From positions 1 through 64,000 of the forward strand of contig JAUMYW010000002.1 of the NCBI GenBank assembly GCA_030528455.1: a stretch of DNA of 64,000 nt, read 5' to 3'. Made by a program: the position numbers and the translations under genes. Below the pieces are notes generated by a model. That model was not told the DNA's origin and ran no database searches. It worked only from the letters and a program-made list of their open reading frames with translations. Each line of letters starts with the position of its first letter. Within the stretch, counting starts at the first letter, position 1. This DNA comes from Neisseria sp. GTDB taxonomy: Bacteria > Pseudomonadota > Gammaproteobacteria > Burkholderiales > Neisseriaceae. This document shows positions 18,336 to 26,639 of the stretch, in pieces.

Positions 18336-18411
18336 TGGTGCCGGCGGCAGGATTCGAACTCGCGACCCCCTGATTACAAGTCAGGTGCTCTACCAACTGA
18401 GCTACACCGGC
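18336..18411 (-). tRNA. tRNA-Thr (anticodon TGT), copy 2
   Basis: Identical in all 76 bases to the copy at 18094-18169, including the encoded CCA and anticodon TGT. The flanks differ, so this is a tandem tRNA duplication rather than a long repeat. Confidence 0.95.
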
Positions 18412-18581
18412 TGGAAAGAGATACATTATACCTGATTTTTTCCTGCCTGCAAGTCCTTTGTTTTATTTTTCCGCCATACGGATTCCCGATACCTTCCTAT
18501 TCGGATTTTGATTCACCCACGGGGAAAGAACCGCTTCCAGACTGCAATCTGTCCGTTTGCAGCCGTCTGCAGCCGGACGGT

Positions 18582-18612
18582 TTGCCATTTCCCTCTCGCG
18601 CTTTGTTATAAT
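18582..18612 (+). promoter_or_regulatory. Promoter of the SpeE-like gene
   Basis: TTGCCA (18582-18587) and a perfect TATAAT (18607-18612) lie 27 bases before the ATG at 18640. The spacing of 19 is longer than ideal. Confidence 0.5.
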
Positions 18613-18639
18613 CCCTTATTTCATTCACCGTTTCAGGTC

Positions 18640-19431
18640 ATGGCACACCATCCTTACCGCCGTCTGCGAGCGCAACGTTTCGAGCTGCCGGAAGTCGGCA
18701 TTTCCGAAGAAGGCAATATCCGTTCGCTGCATTTGGGCAGCTCCACCATTCAAAGTTCGATGAACACCGACAATCCTGCCGAACTGGTATTATCGTACAG
18801 CCGTGCGATGATGGGCTGGCTGCTGTTTGCCGAAAGCGAACCGCAGCACATTACGCAAATCGGCCTGGGCGGAGGCTCCTTTGCCCGCTGGATTGATGCC
18901 TTTCTGCCGAATACCCGGCAAACGGCGGTAGACATCAATCCGCAAGTGATTAATGTCGCACGCACTCTGTTCGAGCTACCGTTTGAAGGCGAAATGTTCG
19001 AAATCGTCGAAGCTGACGGTGCGGAATACGTCAAAACCCTGCGCGGCGGAACAGACGTTCTGCTGATAGACGGCTTTGACGGTGAACAGATTGTTGATAC
19101 CCTGGTCAGCGAAGAATTTTTCCTCCACTGCCGCACTGCCCTGTCTGCAGACGGCATTTTCGTAACAAACTGGTGGAGCGGCGACAAGCGTTACCGGCGT
19201 TTTGTCGAAAGCCTGCTCAAAGTCTTCGAAGGCCGAGTGCTGGAAATTCCTGCTGAAAGCCACGGCAATATCGCAGTAACGGCTTTTCAGAAAACACCGC
19301 GCGATTTGAATCTGGACAATCTGAAAAAACGGGCGGACAAACTGTCCGAACGCTATCAAATCGATTTCAAACGGATTTTGTCTGCCGCCAAAGCCGCCAA
19401 CCAAAACAACGGCAAAACCTTTTTTCTGTAA
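18640..19431 (+). CDS. Spermidine-synthase-like methyltransferase-fold protein
   Basis: 263 residues from the ATG at 18640 (MAHHPYRRLR), with AGG very close upstream. The core is the SpeE-type Rossmann fold: QIGLGGGSFARWI (motif I), TAVDINPQVINVAR, EIVEADGAEYVKTL and DVLLIDGFDGEQ. The catalytic DxPxGPA-type motif of true polyamine synthases is absent (DGFDGEQ instead), so this is a SpeE-like paralogue of unknown substrate, a type common in beta-proteobacteria. An in-frame start at 18508 would precede the probable promoter and is disfavoured. Confidence 0.8.
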   Translation: MAHHPYRRLRAQRFELPEVGISEEGNIRSLHLGSSTIQSSMNTDNPAELVLSYSRAMMGWLLFAESEPQHITQIGLGGGSFARWIDAFLPNTRQTAVDINPQVINVARTLFELPFEGEMFEIVEADGAEYVKTLRGGTDVLLIDGFDGEQIVDTLVSEEFFLHCRTALSADGIFVTNWWSGDKRYRRFVESLLKVFEGRVLEIPAESHGNIAVTAFQKTPRDLNLDNLKKRADKLSERYQIDFKRILSAAKAANQNNGKTFFL

Positions 19432-19473
19432 ACAAGCCGTCTGCAGGCCTACCGTTTCATTCTGAAAGACAAT

Positions 19474-20106
19474 ATGTTAAAAGCCAATATTTTGCTGAAT
19501 ATCGCCGGTCCGTCCGGCACTTTGGAAACCATGTATCTGCCCGCACAAGGAGAAGAATGCGGCGTGGCCGTCATCAATCATCCCAATCCGCTGCACGGCG
19601 GTACATTTACCAACAAAGTCATCCAAACTGCTGCCAAAGCCTTGGTACAACTCGGTTTCCACTGTTATCTGCCCAATCTGCGCGGCGTAGGAAACAGCAA
19701 CGGCAAGCATGACTACGGCCGGGGTGAAACCGATGACTGCATCAGCATCATCGATTTTGCTCGGTCGCAACATCCTCATCTGCCTAAGCTGGCGATTGCA
19801 GGCTTTTCCTTCGGAGGCTACGTTTCTTTATGGGCATCGCAGCAGCGCAAACCCGATTTCTTATTGTTGTTGGGACCGGCAGTTAACCACTACGAAACAA
19901 AAGAACCTAACTCGCCCTGCCCCTCGAATACGCTGCTTATTCACGGCGAAGCCGATGAAGTAGTCAGCCTGCAAAAAGCACTGGACTGGGCCGCACCGCA
20001 AGATATTCCAGTGGTCGTCCTGCCGCAGGCTTCGCACTTTTTCCACGGCAAACTGATTATTCTGCGCGATACGGTGTTGCGTTTCGCACCGCCGCTGATT
20101 GCCTGA
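19474..20106 (+). CDS. Alpha/beta hydrolase (COG2945 type)
   Basis: A 210-residue cytoplasmic serine hydrolase. The nucleophile elbow is GFSFGG (about residues 109-114), the acid is Asp in GEADEVV, and the His lies in ASHFFHGKL. The NHPNPLHGGTFTNKVIQ and LRGVGNSNG segments are typical of this small hydrolase group. The substrate is unknown. It ends just before a strong DUS terminator and follows the SpeE-like gene by 42 bases, so the two may be co-transcribed. Confidence 0.85.
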   Translation: MLKANILLNIAGPSGTLETMYLPAQGEECGVAVINHPNPLHGGTFTNKVIQTAAKALVQLGFHCYLPNLRGVGNSNGKHDYGRGETDDCISIIDFARSQHPHLPKLAIAGFSFGGYVSLWASQQRKPDFLLLLGPAVNHYETKEPNSPCPSNTLLIHGEADEVVSLQKALDWAAPQDIPVVVLPQASHFFHGKLIILRDTVLRFAPPLIA

Positions 20107-20126
20107 CATCCATTTCCCAAAATACG

Positions 20127-20165
20127 ATGCCGTCTGAAAAACATTGTTTTCAGACGGCATTTTAT
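20127..20165 (+). terminator. Inverted GAA-type DUS pair, terminator
   Basis: ATGCCGTCTGAAAA (20127-20140) pairs with TTTTCAGACGGCAT (20147-20160), followed by TTTTA. These are two complete classical 12-mers (ATGCCGTCTGAA). Confidence 0.85.
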
Positions 20166-20214
20166 CGGATAAAAAATCTTAAAAATCAATCAAAAAAATA
20201 AATCCAGCTTCAAC

Positions 20215-20255
20215 TTATCCACAATAACATTACTTTACACTTGAAGTTATCCACA
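20215..20255 (+). promoter_or_regulatory. Two perfect DnaA boxes upstream of clpB
   Basis: TTATCCACA occurs at 20215-20223 and again at 20247-20255, in the same orientation and 32 bases apart (three helical turns). An AT-rich stretch (20160-20208) precedes them. The second box lies in the spacer of the sigma-32-like promoter of clpB. Confidence 0.55.
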
Positions 20256-20266
20256 TTTCCCCTATA
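20240..20266 (+). promoter_or_regulatory. Sigma-32 (heat-shock) type promoter of clpB
   Basis: CTTGAA (20240-20245) and CCCCTATAT (from 20259) are 13 bases apart, close to the heat-shock consensus CTTGAAA-N11-16-CCCCATnT. The clpB ATG follows at 20302. Confidence 0.75.
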
Positions 20267-20301
20267 TACAGCAGCAAGTAAAACCGATAGGACACATCAA
20301 A

Positions 20302-22878
20302 ATGCGAATAGACAAATTAACCGCCAAATTCCAACAAGCTCTGGCCGATGCACAAAGTCTCGCCTTGGCTTCGGACAACGGCTATGTAGAAACCGCCCAT
20401 GTATTGAAAACCCTGCTGGACGATCCAAATAGCGGCATTGCCGCGCTGCTGGCCTGCGCAGGAACAGATGTCGCCCGAGTCATGCAGGAACTGGCGCACA
20501 CATTAAACAGCCTGCCGAAAATTTCCGGCAACAGCGGAGATGTCATGCCTGGCCGCGAGCTGCAGACGGCATTGAATTTAATGGACAAAGCCGCCGCCAA
20601 ACGCGGCGATACCTATATCGCCAGCGAACTGTTCCCGCTTGCCTTGGTACAGCAAAACGACAGTGCCGGCCGCATTTTGAAAAACGCCGGCGCATCCGAA
20701 ACAAACATCAACGCCGCAATTGATGCGGTAAGAGGAGGAGTCTCTGTGGATAACCCCAACGCCGAAGACCAGCGCGAAGCCCTGAAAAAATACACCCTTG
20801 ATTTGACCGCCCGCGCCCGCGAAGGCAAGCTTGACCCCGTTATCGGGCGCGATGACGAAATCCGCCGCGCCGTGCAAGTGCTGCAACGGCGCACCAAAAA
20901 CAACCCCGTGTTAATCGGCGAACCGGGCGTGGGCAAAACCGCGATTGTGGAAGGCTTGGCGCAACGGATTGTGAACGGCGAAGTGCCCGAATCCCTGCGC
21001 GACAAACGCCTGCTGGTGTTGGATTTGGCGGCCTTGATTGCGGGCGCGAAATATCGCGGCGAGTTTGAAGAACGCCTCAAAGCCGTGTTGAACGACTTGG
21101 CAAAAGACGATGGCAACACGCTGATTTTTATTGATGAAATCCACACCCTTGTCGGCGCGGGCAAAACGGACGGCGCGATGGACGCGGGCAATATGCTCAA
21201 ACCCGCGCTGGCACGCGGCGAGTTGCACTGCATCGGCGCGACCACGCTGGACGAATACCGCCAATACATTGAAAAAGATGCCGCTTTAGAACGCCGTTTC
21301 CAAAAAGTGTTGGTGAACGAACCGAGCGTGGAAGACACGGTGGCGATTTTGCGCGGCTTGCAGGAGCGTTACGAAATCCATCACGGCGTGGACATCACTG
21401 ACCCTGCCATCGTTGCCGCCGCCGAGTTGTCCAACCGCTACATCACCGACCGCTTTTTGCCCGACAAAGCCATTGATTTGGTGGACGAAGCCGCCAGCCG
21501 CATCAAAATGGAGCTGGATTCCAAGCCCGAACAGATGGACAAGCTCGACCGCCGCATTATCCAGTTGAAAATGGAAAAAATGCACGTTGAGAAGGAAACG
21601 GACGATGCCAGCAAAAAACGTTTGCAACTGATTGACGAAGAAATCGCGGTTTTGCAAAAAGAATACGCCGATTTGGACGAAATCTGGAAAGCGGAAAAAG
21701 CGGTGTCGGCAGGCACGGCGGGCTTGAAAAAACAGATTGACGAAACCAAAGTGCAGATTGAACAGGCAAAACGTCAGGGAGATTTTGCACGCGCTTCGGA
21801 ATTGGAATACGGCGAGTTGCCGAAACTGGCGCAGCAGCTTCAGGCAGCCGAGCAAAGCGGCGGCGGTGCCAAGCCGAATAAGCTGTTCCGCACGGAAGTG
21901 GGGGCGGAAGAAATCGCCGAAATCGTGTCGCGCATGACCGGCATTCCCGTGTCCAAAATGATGGCGGGCGAGCGCGAGAAGCTGTTGAAAATGGAAGAAG
22001 TTTTGCATCAGCGCGTGGTGGGGCAGGACGAGGCGGTGCGGGCGGTGGCGGACGCGATTCGCCGCAGCCGTTCCGGTTTGTCCGACCCGAACAAACCTTA
22101 CGGCAGCTTTCTGTTTCTGGGCCCGACAGGGGTGGGCAAAACCGAGTTGTGCAAAACGTTGGCGGGCTTTTTGTTTGACAGCGAGGAGCATTTAATCCGC
22201 GTGGATATGTCGGAATACATGGAAAAACACAGCATTGCGCGTTTGATTGGTGCGCCGCCCGGATATGTGGGCTACGAAGAGGGCGGTTATCTCACCGAGC
22301 AGGTGCGCCGCAAGCCCTACAGCGTGATTTTGCTGGACGAAGTGGAAAAAGCGCACCCCGATGTGTTCAATATTCTGCTGCAAGTGCTTGATGACGGACG
22401 TTTGACGGACGGTCAGGGGCGCACGGTGGACTTTAAAAACACGGTGATTGTGATGACCAGCAATATCGGCAGCCAGCACATTCAGGATTTGGGCGACACC
22501 GCCGATTATGCGGCGGTGAAAGCGGCGGTGATGGCGGACGTGAAAGCCTATTTCCGTCCCGAACTGATTAACCGCATTGATGAAGTGGTGGTGTTTCACG
22601 GCTTGGGTCGCGAGCATATCCGCAGCATCGCCAAAATCCAGCTCAAAGGTCTGGAAAAACGCCTTGCCGCCCAAAACCTGCATCTCAAAATCGACAGCAC
22701 CGCGCTGGATCTGATTGCCAAAGCAGGCTTCGACCCCGTATATGGTGCACGACCACTTAAACGAACCATACAAGCGGAAATCGAAAACCCGCTGGCAATA
22801 GCCTTGCTCGAAGGACGTTATGTACCCGACAGCGAAATCCAAGTCAACGGCATAGGAGGCAAGCTGATATTTTCCTGA
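20302..22878 (+). CDS. clpB: Disaggregating chaperone ClpB (Hsp100)
   Basis: An 858-residue ring ATPase that works with DnaK to rescue aggregated proteins. Order: N-terminal Clp repeat domain (about 1-145); AAA-1 with Walker A GEPGVGKT; a long middle coiled coil (about 400-525, [18 protein letters not shown]...) that separates it from ClpA/ClpC; AAA-2 with GPTGVGKT and [18 protein letters not shown]. The ClpP-binding loop is absent, as expected. The central two-thirds of the gene (about 20880-22690) uses more GCG, GTG and TTG codons than either end and carries no DUS, which hints at a recombination mosaic. A sigma-32-like promoter precedes it. Confidence 0.97.
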   Translation: MRIDKLTAKFQQALADAQSLALASDNGYVETAHVLKTLLDDPNSGIAALLACAGTDVARVMQELAHTLNSLPKISGNSGDVMPGRELQTALNLMDKAAAKRGDTYIASELFPLALVQQNDSAGRILKNAGASETNINAAIDAVRGGVSVDNPNAEDQREALKKYTLDLTARAREGKLDPVIGRDDEIRRAVQVLQRRTKNNPVLIGEPGVGKTAIVEGLAQRIVNGEVPESLRDKRLLVLDLAALIAGAKYRGEFEERLKAVLNDLAKDDGNTLIFIDEIHTLVGAGKTDGAMDAGNMLKPALARGELHCIGATTLDEYRQYIEKDAALERRFQKVLVNEPSVEDTVAILRGLQERYEIHHGVDITDPAIVAAAELSNRYITDRFLPDKAIDLVDEAASRIKMELDSKPEQMDKLDRRIIQLKMEKMHVEKETDDASKKRLQLIDEEIAVLQKEYADLDEIWKAEKAVSAGTAGLKKQIDETKVQIEQAKRQGDFARASELEYGELPKLAQQLQAAEQSGGGAKPNKLFRTEVGAEEIAEIVSRMTGIPVSKMMAGEREKLLKMEEVLHQRVVGQDEAVRAVADAIRRSRSGLSDPNKPYGSFLFLGPTGVGKTELCKTLAGFLFDSEEHLIRVDMSEYMEKHSIARLIGAPPGYVGYEEGGYLTEQVRRKPYSVILLDEVEKAHPDVFNILLQVLDDGRLTDGQGRTVDFKNTVIVMTSNIGSQHIQDLGDTADYAAVKAAVMADVKAYFRPELINRIDEVVVFHGLGREHIRSIAKIQLKGLEKRLAAQNLHLKIDSTALDLIAKAGFDPVYGARPLKRTIQAEIENPLAIALLEGRYVPDSEIQVNGIGGKLIFS

Positions 22879-22969
22879 TGCCGTCTGCAACCTCACGCAG
22901 GTCCGAATCCCAAATGAAAGTCAGCGGATTGTCGACCTGCAGACGGCACAGCGGACAAACCAAATTTAT

Positions 22970-22999
22970 TTAGACAAAAAATACAAAGAAAGCTATAAT
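22970..22999 (+). promoter_or_regulatory. Promoter of ssrA
   Basis: A perfect TATAAT at 22994-22999 with a weaker TTAGAC at 22970-22975 (spacing 18) lies just upstream of the tmRNA. The mature 5' end at 23019 implies a short leader removed by RNase P. Confidence 0.6.
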
Positions 23000-23018
23000 C
23001 AAAAATCTTAAGTTGTCT

Positions 23019-23382
23019 GGGGGCGATCTTGGTTTCGACGGGGGTTGCGAAGCAGATGCGGGCATACCGGGGTCTCAGAAGCCCGTTAAACACTGAACAA
23101 AAATAGTCGCAAACGACGAATCTTACGCATTGGCCGCTTAACAGGCCTGCCGTTGCAGCAGTTGGTCGATGGACTGCGTAGCGCAAGCTACAGCAACGTC
23201 ATTTTACATTGACTGGTTTTCTGTCGGGTTACTTGGCAGAAAATAAGATTTAAGGTAACTGGTTTCCAAACAGCCTGTCTGTCGGCGGAATGGAAACAAG
23301 ATCCCAAGTAGGCAAGACTAAGTATGTAGAACGCTTTGTAGAGGGCTTTCGGACGGGGGTTCAATTCCCCCCGCCTCCACCA
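23019..23382 (+). ncRNA. ssrA: tmRNA (ssrA), tag ANDESYALAA
   Basis: A 364-base transfer-messenger RNA that frees stalled ribosomes and tags the nascent protein. The tRNA-like ends pair over 7 bp (GGGGGCG at 23019-23025 with CGCCTCC near the 3' end), and ACCA closes the RNA at 23382. The 5' GATCTTGGTTTCGACGGGGG and 3' GGGGGTTCAATTCCCCC segments are the hallmark conserved parts. The resume codon is GCA, and the open frame reads A-N-D-E-S-Y-A-L-A-A then TAA. Meningococcal tags as I recall them have T where this has S. Pseudoknot sequences fill the middle. Confidence 0.97.
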
Positions 23383-23742
23383 AACCCAATAATCAGCAGT
23401 ATGCTGAAATATGCAAAACCCTTGAAATTCAACGTTTCAAGGGTTTTTTCTTTTGCCTGAATGCGCTGGCGTGTGCTAGTGTGCGCATGTTTATAGGGTA
23501 ATTTTTGGGGTAACTTTTTCTTACCCTTGCCAAACTGCCCTTTGACAGATACCCCTTTAAAAACAAGGCGGCTGTCAGCATAAAGTGGAAAACTTCCCAA
23601 ACAGCCCGCCCGGATTTGACAGTCTGCCGGAAGCCTACTACATTTGGAAATTTGAGAAAATCCTGTCTTGGAAATAGAATCCTTTGTTTTAACCGGCGGA
23701 CTTTAATATCAATATCGCCGGTATTTGCCGAGAAAGAAAGCC
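23383..23742. other. Gap downstream of ssrA
   Basis: About 360 bases. They hold the ssrA terminator (23415-23452), an AT-rich stretch with two related GGTAA blocks near 23496 and 23510, and no DUS. A weak minus-strand frame (23361-23600, 79 codons) runs antisense into the tmRNA 3' end; its C-terminal part is just the complement of ssrA and its terminator, so I do not accept it as a gene. The 3' ends of ssrA genes are frequent integration sites, but no integrase or att duplication is visible. Confidence 0.4.
23415..23452 (+). terminator. Terminator of ssrA
   Basis: AAAACCCTTGAAA (23415-23427) pairs with TTTCAAGGGTTTT (23435-23447), followed by more T residues. Confidence 0.85.
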
Positions 23743-24504
23743 ATGCTTCCCGTATCCGTTCTGATTTTGGCCCGTAATGAAGCCCATAATATCCGCGATT
23801 GCATTGAAAGTGTCGCCTTTGCCGACGAAATCATTGTAATTGACGATTTCAGTACCGATAACACTCGGGAAATTGCCGAATCGCTCGGAGCCAAAGTAAT
23901 ACAGCGCAGTTTGAACGGCGATTGGGGCGGCCAGCAAACTTTCGCCGTACAGCAGGCAAGCCAACCTTGGATTTTGTTTTTGGATGCCGATGAACGGATT
24001 TCGCCCGAACTGTCCGAAGAAATCCGCAATACCGTCTGCAAACGGTCGGCAGATACGGCTTACTGGATTCAGCGGTGCAACCGTTTCCGCTTCAACAAAG
24101 CAAAGCACGGTACACTGAGGCCGGATTACGTCTGTCGGCTGCTGCCTGCCGAAGGAACAAAAGTCGAAGGGTTCGTACATCCCCAAATCAGCCACCCTTA
24201 TGCAGAAGACAGATTCAAATCGCCGATGTACCATTACACTTACGACAATTGGGATCAGTATTTCCGAAAATTCGATCAATATACCCGCCTGTCTGCCGAA
24301 AAGTATCAAAAAGCAGGCAAAAAAGCATCGTTTTTCAAAGATATTGTTTTGCGTCCGATTTGGGCGTTTTTGAAAGTCTATTTCTTCGACAGGGGCTTTT
24401 TGGACGGAAAATTAGGCTGGATTTTGGCAGTTAATCATTATTTCTACACCATGACCAAATATGTCCGTCTGTATTATCTGAACAAATCGGGAGGCAAGCT
24501 CTGA
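23743..24504 (+). CDS. lgtF: LOS core glycosyltransferase, LgtF/WaaE type (GT2)
   Basis: About 253 residues from the ATG at 23743, preceded by GAGAAAG. This is a GT2 (GT-A fold) transferase of the WaaE/KdtX/LgtF group, which puts a beta-1,4-glucose on heptose I of the lipooligosaccharide inner core. It shows SVLILARNEAHNIRDCIES, then DDFSTD and LFLDADERISPEL (the DxD metal site), with a C-terminal LRPIWAFLKVYFFDRGFLDG membrane-associated helix typical of the group. Assignment to lgtF itself is inference from family and genus. The next gene begins on its stop codon (TGATG). Confidence 0.8.
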   Translation: MLPVSVLILARNEAHNIRDCIESVAFADEIIVIDDFSTDNTREIAESLGAKVIQRSLNGDWGGQQTFAVQQASQPWILFLDADERISPELSEEIRNTVCKRSADTAYWIQRCNRFRFNKAKHGTLRPDYVCRLLPAEGTKVEGFVHPQISHPYAEDRFKSPMYHYTYDNWDQYFRKFDQYTRLSAEKYQKAGKKASFFKDIVLRPIWAFLKVYFFDRGFLDGKLGWILAVNHYFYTMTKYVRLYYLNKSGGKL

Positions 24505-25328
24505 TGCAGCCCGATGTTTCCCTGATTATCACAACCTACAACCGACCAGATGCCTTGTCGCTGGTATTGCAATCCGCCTTAACACAAAGCATTCTGCCGA
24601 AGCAGATTATCGTTGCCGACGACGGTTCGCGGCAAGAAACCGCCGATTTGGTCGCAGATTTTGCCGCTGCTTCTCCCGTACCGCTGATTCATTCCTGGCG
24701 AAGCGACGACGGCTTCCGGGCAGCAGAAGCACGCAACCGCGCATTAGCCCAAGCCGTCTGCAGCTATATCGTATTAGTTGACGGCGATATGATTCTGCAT
24801 CCCGAATTTATCCGCGACCATCTCGCAATCGCCCGCCCGGGTTTTTGGGTGCAAGGCAGCCGCGTATTGCTGACACCGCAGGCCACCGGCAAACTATTGT
24901 CCCATCCTCTGCCGCCAAACTACGCTCCCTCTCCTTTTTCTGACGGCATCATCAAAAAACATGCCGCATGGCGCTGCCCGCTTTTATACAGTCTGATTGC
25001 ACGTTTCAGCAATCAAAGCAGCAAAGCAGTCAAAAGCTGCAATATGGGCTTTTATCGGGCCGATGCCGAAAAAGCAAACGGATTCAACAATGAATTTGTC
25101 GGCTGGGGACGGGAAGACAGCGAATTTACCGCCCGTCTCTATCACAACGGAATCAGGAGGCGAAATCTGAAATTCGGCGGACTAGCCTATCATTTATGGC
25201 ATCACGAAGCCGAGCGTTCCTCTCTCGCACGCAACGACGAACTGCTCCGTCAGACACTGTCGCAAAAACTGACACGCTGCGAAAACGGCTTGGACGCTTT
25301 TTCATCGGAACGGCCGCCGTCCGTCTGA
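24504..25328 (+). CDS. GT2 glycosyltransferase, probable LOS outer-core sugar transfer
   Basis: 274 residues. An N-terminal GT2 domain (SLIITTYNRPDALSLVLQS, DDGS, and the VDGDM metal site) is followed by a GT7-like C-terminal motif (CNMGFYRADAEKANGFNNEFVGWGREDSEFTARL). This arrangement is found in galactosyl- and N-acetylhexosaminyltransferases of LPS and capsule. The ATG overlaps the stop of the lgtF-like gene and is preceded by GGGAGG, so the pair is one operon. In meningococci the gene after lgtF is, as I recall, the GT4 enzyme RfaK; this is a different family, so the outer core may differ. Donor and acceptor cannot be read from sequence. Confidence 0.75.
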   Translation: MQPDVSLIITTYNRPDALSLVLQSALTQSILPKQIIVADDGSRQETADLVADFAAASPVPLIHSWRSDDGFRAAEARNRALAQAVCSYIVLVDGDMILHPEFIRDHLAIARPGFWVQGSRVLLTPQATGKLLSHPLPPNYAPSPFSDGIIKKHAAWRCPLLYSLIARFSNQSSKAVKSCNMGFYRADAEKANGFNNEFVGWGREDSEFTARLYHNGIRRRNLKFGGLAYHLWHHEAERSSLARNDELLRQTLSQKLTRCENGLDAFSSERPPSV

Positions 25329-25685
25329 TGTGCCAATTTGCAGACGGCATACGCCTCACGCATTTAAACATTTGATCAGAAATCAGACAAGCAGAACAGT
25401 GAGGCGCATTGTCACATCGAGAAAATCTGTTCCAGAACGATTTGCTGCCCGACTCCCCGGCCAGGATTTGAAAATCCTGAAATTCACCAGCTTAATTCCG
25501 ATCTCCCAAATCCAAGCCCTTATCGGCCGCCCTTCCCGGCACGGATATAAATAAAGCGCGGTGGGGGGGTGGAACTTGTGCCACGGGTAGGAACCCTATC
25601 CTCCGCATCTTTAACAAACGGTTCCATTCTCTCATGCAAACCAGAAGAAACGGCTGTACTCCGCAAATAAAGACTGCCACCCCGT
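25329..25685. other. Gap of about 360 bases with a G7 tract
   Basis: Holds a DUS at 25339, a run of seven G at 25563-25569, and several short stems. A 35-codon minus-strand frame (25520-25627, start MEPFVKDAED) crosses the G run, but nothing supports its expression. No gene, tRNA or repeat family is recognised. Confidence 0.35.
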
Positions 25686-26054
25686 TTACACGGGTTTGAA
25701 AAGTGCAAGATACAGCACAACGGCAGCACAACACAAAGCCGCAATATAACCGCTCCAAGCAGCTCCGCTGCGCGGAACTGCTTTCAACGCACGCATGCCG
25801 CTTAAAATATAAAGCAATACAAACAATAACTTCCAGCCCAGCCAATCAGCATTGCCAAAAGGCACCCAAGCAGTAATATGCATCAGCCAAAGACCGCTGA
25901 GCAGCAGAACCGTATCATTGATATGCGGCAAGATTTTGAGCACTTTCGGCAAGCTCTTGTGCGGACGGAAAACAAGCAGCCAAAAGCGCAGGTTGAATAA
26001 AATCAAGGTAATGGCGACAAACAGCAGGTGGCTGTGTTTGACAGCGGCAAACAT
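25686..26054 (-). CDS. SirB2-family inner-membrane protein
   Basis: 122 residues with four transmembrane helices and the SirB2 pattern: KHSHLLFVAITLILFNLRFWL, then LKILPHINDTVLLLSGLWLM, WLGWKLLFVLLYILSG and a C-terminal helix. The family name comes from Salmonella sirB; its function is unsettled. AAAGGAACACT precedes the ATG at 26054. It follows the methyltransferase gene on the same strand by 24 bases and may be its operon partner. Confidence 0.88.
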   Translation of the reverse strand: MFAAVKHSHLLFVAITLILFNLRFWLLVFRPHKSLPKVLKILPHINDTVLLLSGLWLMHITAWVPFGNADWLGWKLLFVLLYILSGMRALKAVPRSGAAWSGYIAALCCAAVVLYLALFKPV

Positions 26055-26078
26055 AGTGTTCCTTTCTGAAAGAGTGAT

Positions 26079-26639
26079 TTATATTTTATAGATTGCCAAA
26101 AGATAAGGCGGACGGTTTTTCTGATTGACAAACTGATAACGCAGCACTTTGAAACATTCTTGCGGCAGACTTTCCGCCCAACGGTCGACAAACGGTGCTT
26201 CTTCCGCACCTTCCGCATGTCCCGTATAAACCGCAGCGGCAATCAGGCCGCCGCTTTTCAGCAAATCCGCCGCCTGCTGCAAGGCTGCCACGCTGGTTTC
26301 GGCGCGTGTGGCAATGCTTTTGTCGCTGCCGGGCAGCCAACCGAAATTGAACACGGCGGCGGCAATTCCTTGCGGCACATAATCGGCCATCCGTTCGTGC
26401 CCGGCCGCAATCAGGCGCGTGCGCCCGTCCAAATCGCTGTTTTGCAGACGGCATAAGGTATTGTCCAAGGCCTGCTGCTGTACATCGAAGGCGTAAACCA
26501 TGCCGTCTGCACCCACGCATTCGGCCAGCAGAACAGTATCGTGGCCATTGCCGGCTGTGGCATCAACCGCGCAATCGCCGTTTTGCAGATGTTCGCGCAA
26601 CAAGCTGTGAGCAAACGGCAAAATGCCCTGCAAAGCCAT
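26079..26639 (-). CDS. SAM-dependent methyltransferase, MnmM/YtqB-like
   Basis: 186 residues. The SAM-binding motif DATAGNGHDTVLLAE (about residue 24) matches the YtqB family; B. subtilis YtqB (MnmM) methylates nm5s2U34 in tRNA. Other family segments present: VYAFDVQQQALDNT, FNFGWLPGSDKSIAT (the NLGYLPGGDK-type motif) and AAVYTGHAEG. The start at 26639 is chosen because its ATG overlaps the stop of the upstream gene (TAATG). The tRNA substrate is inferred from the family only. Confidence 0.82.
   Translation of the reverse strand: MALQGILPFAHSLLREHLQNGDCAVDATAGNGHDTVLLAECVGADGMVYAFDVQQQALDNTLCRLQNSDLDGRTRLIAAGHERMADYVPQGIAAAVFNFGWLPGSDKSIATRAETSVAALQQAADLLKSGGLIAAAVYTGHAEGAEEAPFVDRWAESLPQECFKVLRYQFVNQKNRPPYLLAIYKI

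Noticed and set aside
18508..18639. Longer N-terminus for the SpeE-like protein
   Set aside because: The extension has no family similarity and would lie across the likely promoter (TTGCCA/TATAAT at 18582-18612).
20160..20300. Possible replication origin (AT-rich DNA plus two DnaA boxes)
   Set aside because: Only two boxes, no dnaA/dnaN/gyrB/rpmH neighbourhood and no visible cluster of further boxes. Reported as a clpB regulatory region instead.
21286..22191. 301-codon minus-strand frame within clpB
   Set aside because: Antisense shadow of clpB with no start signals or recognisable domain.
23361..23600. 79-codon minus-strand frame running into the 3' end of ssrA, resembling an integrase remnant position
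   Set aside because: Its C-terminal third is the complement of the ssrA 3' end and its terminator. No integrase motif or att repeat is visible.
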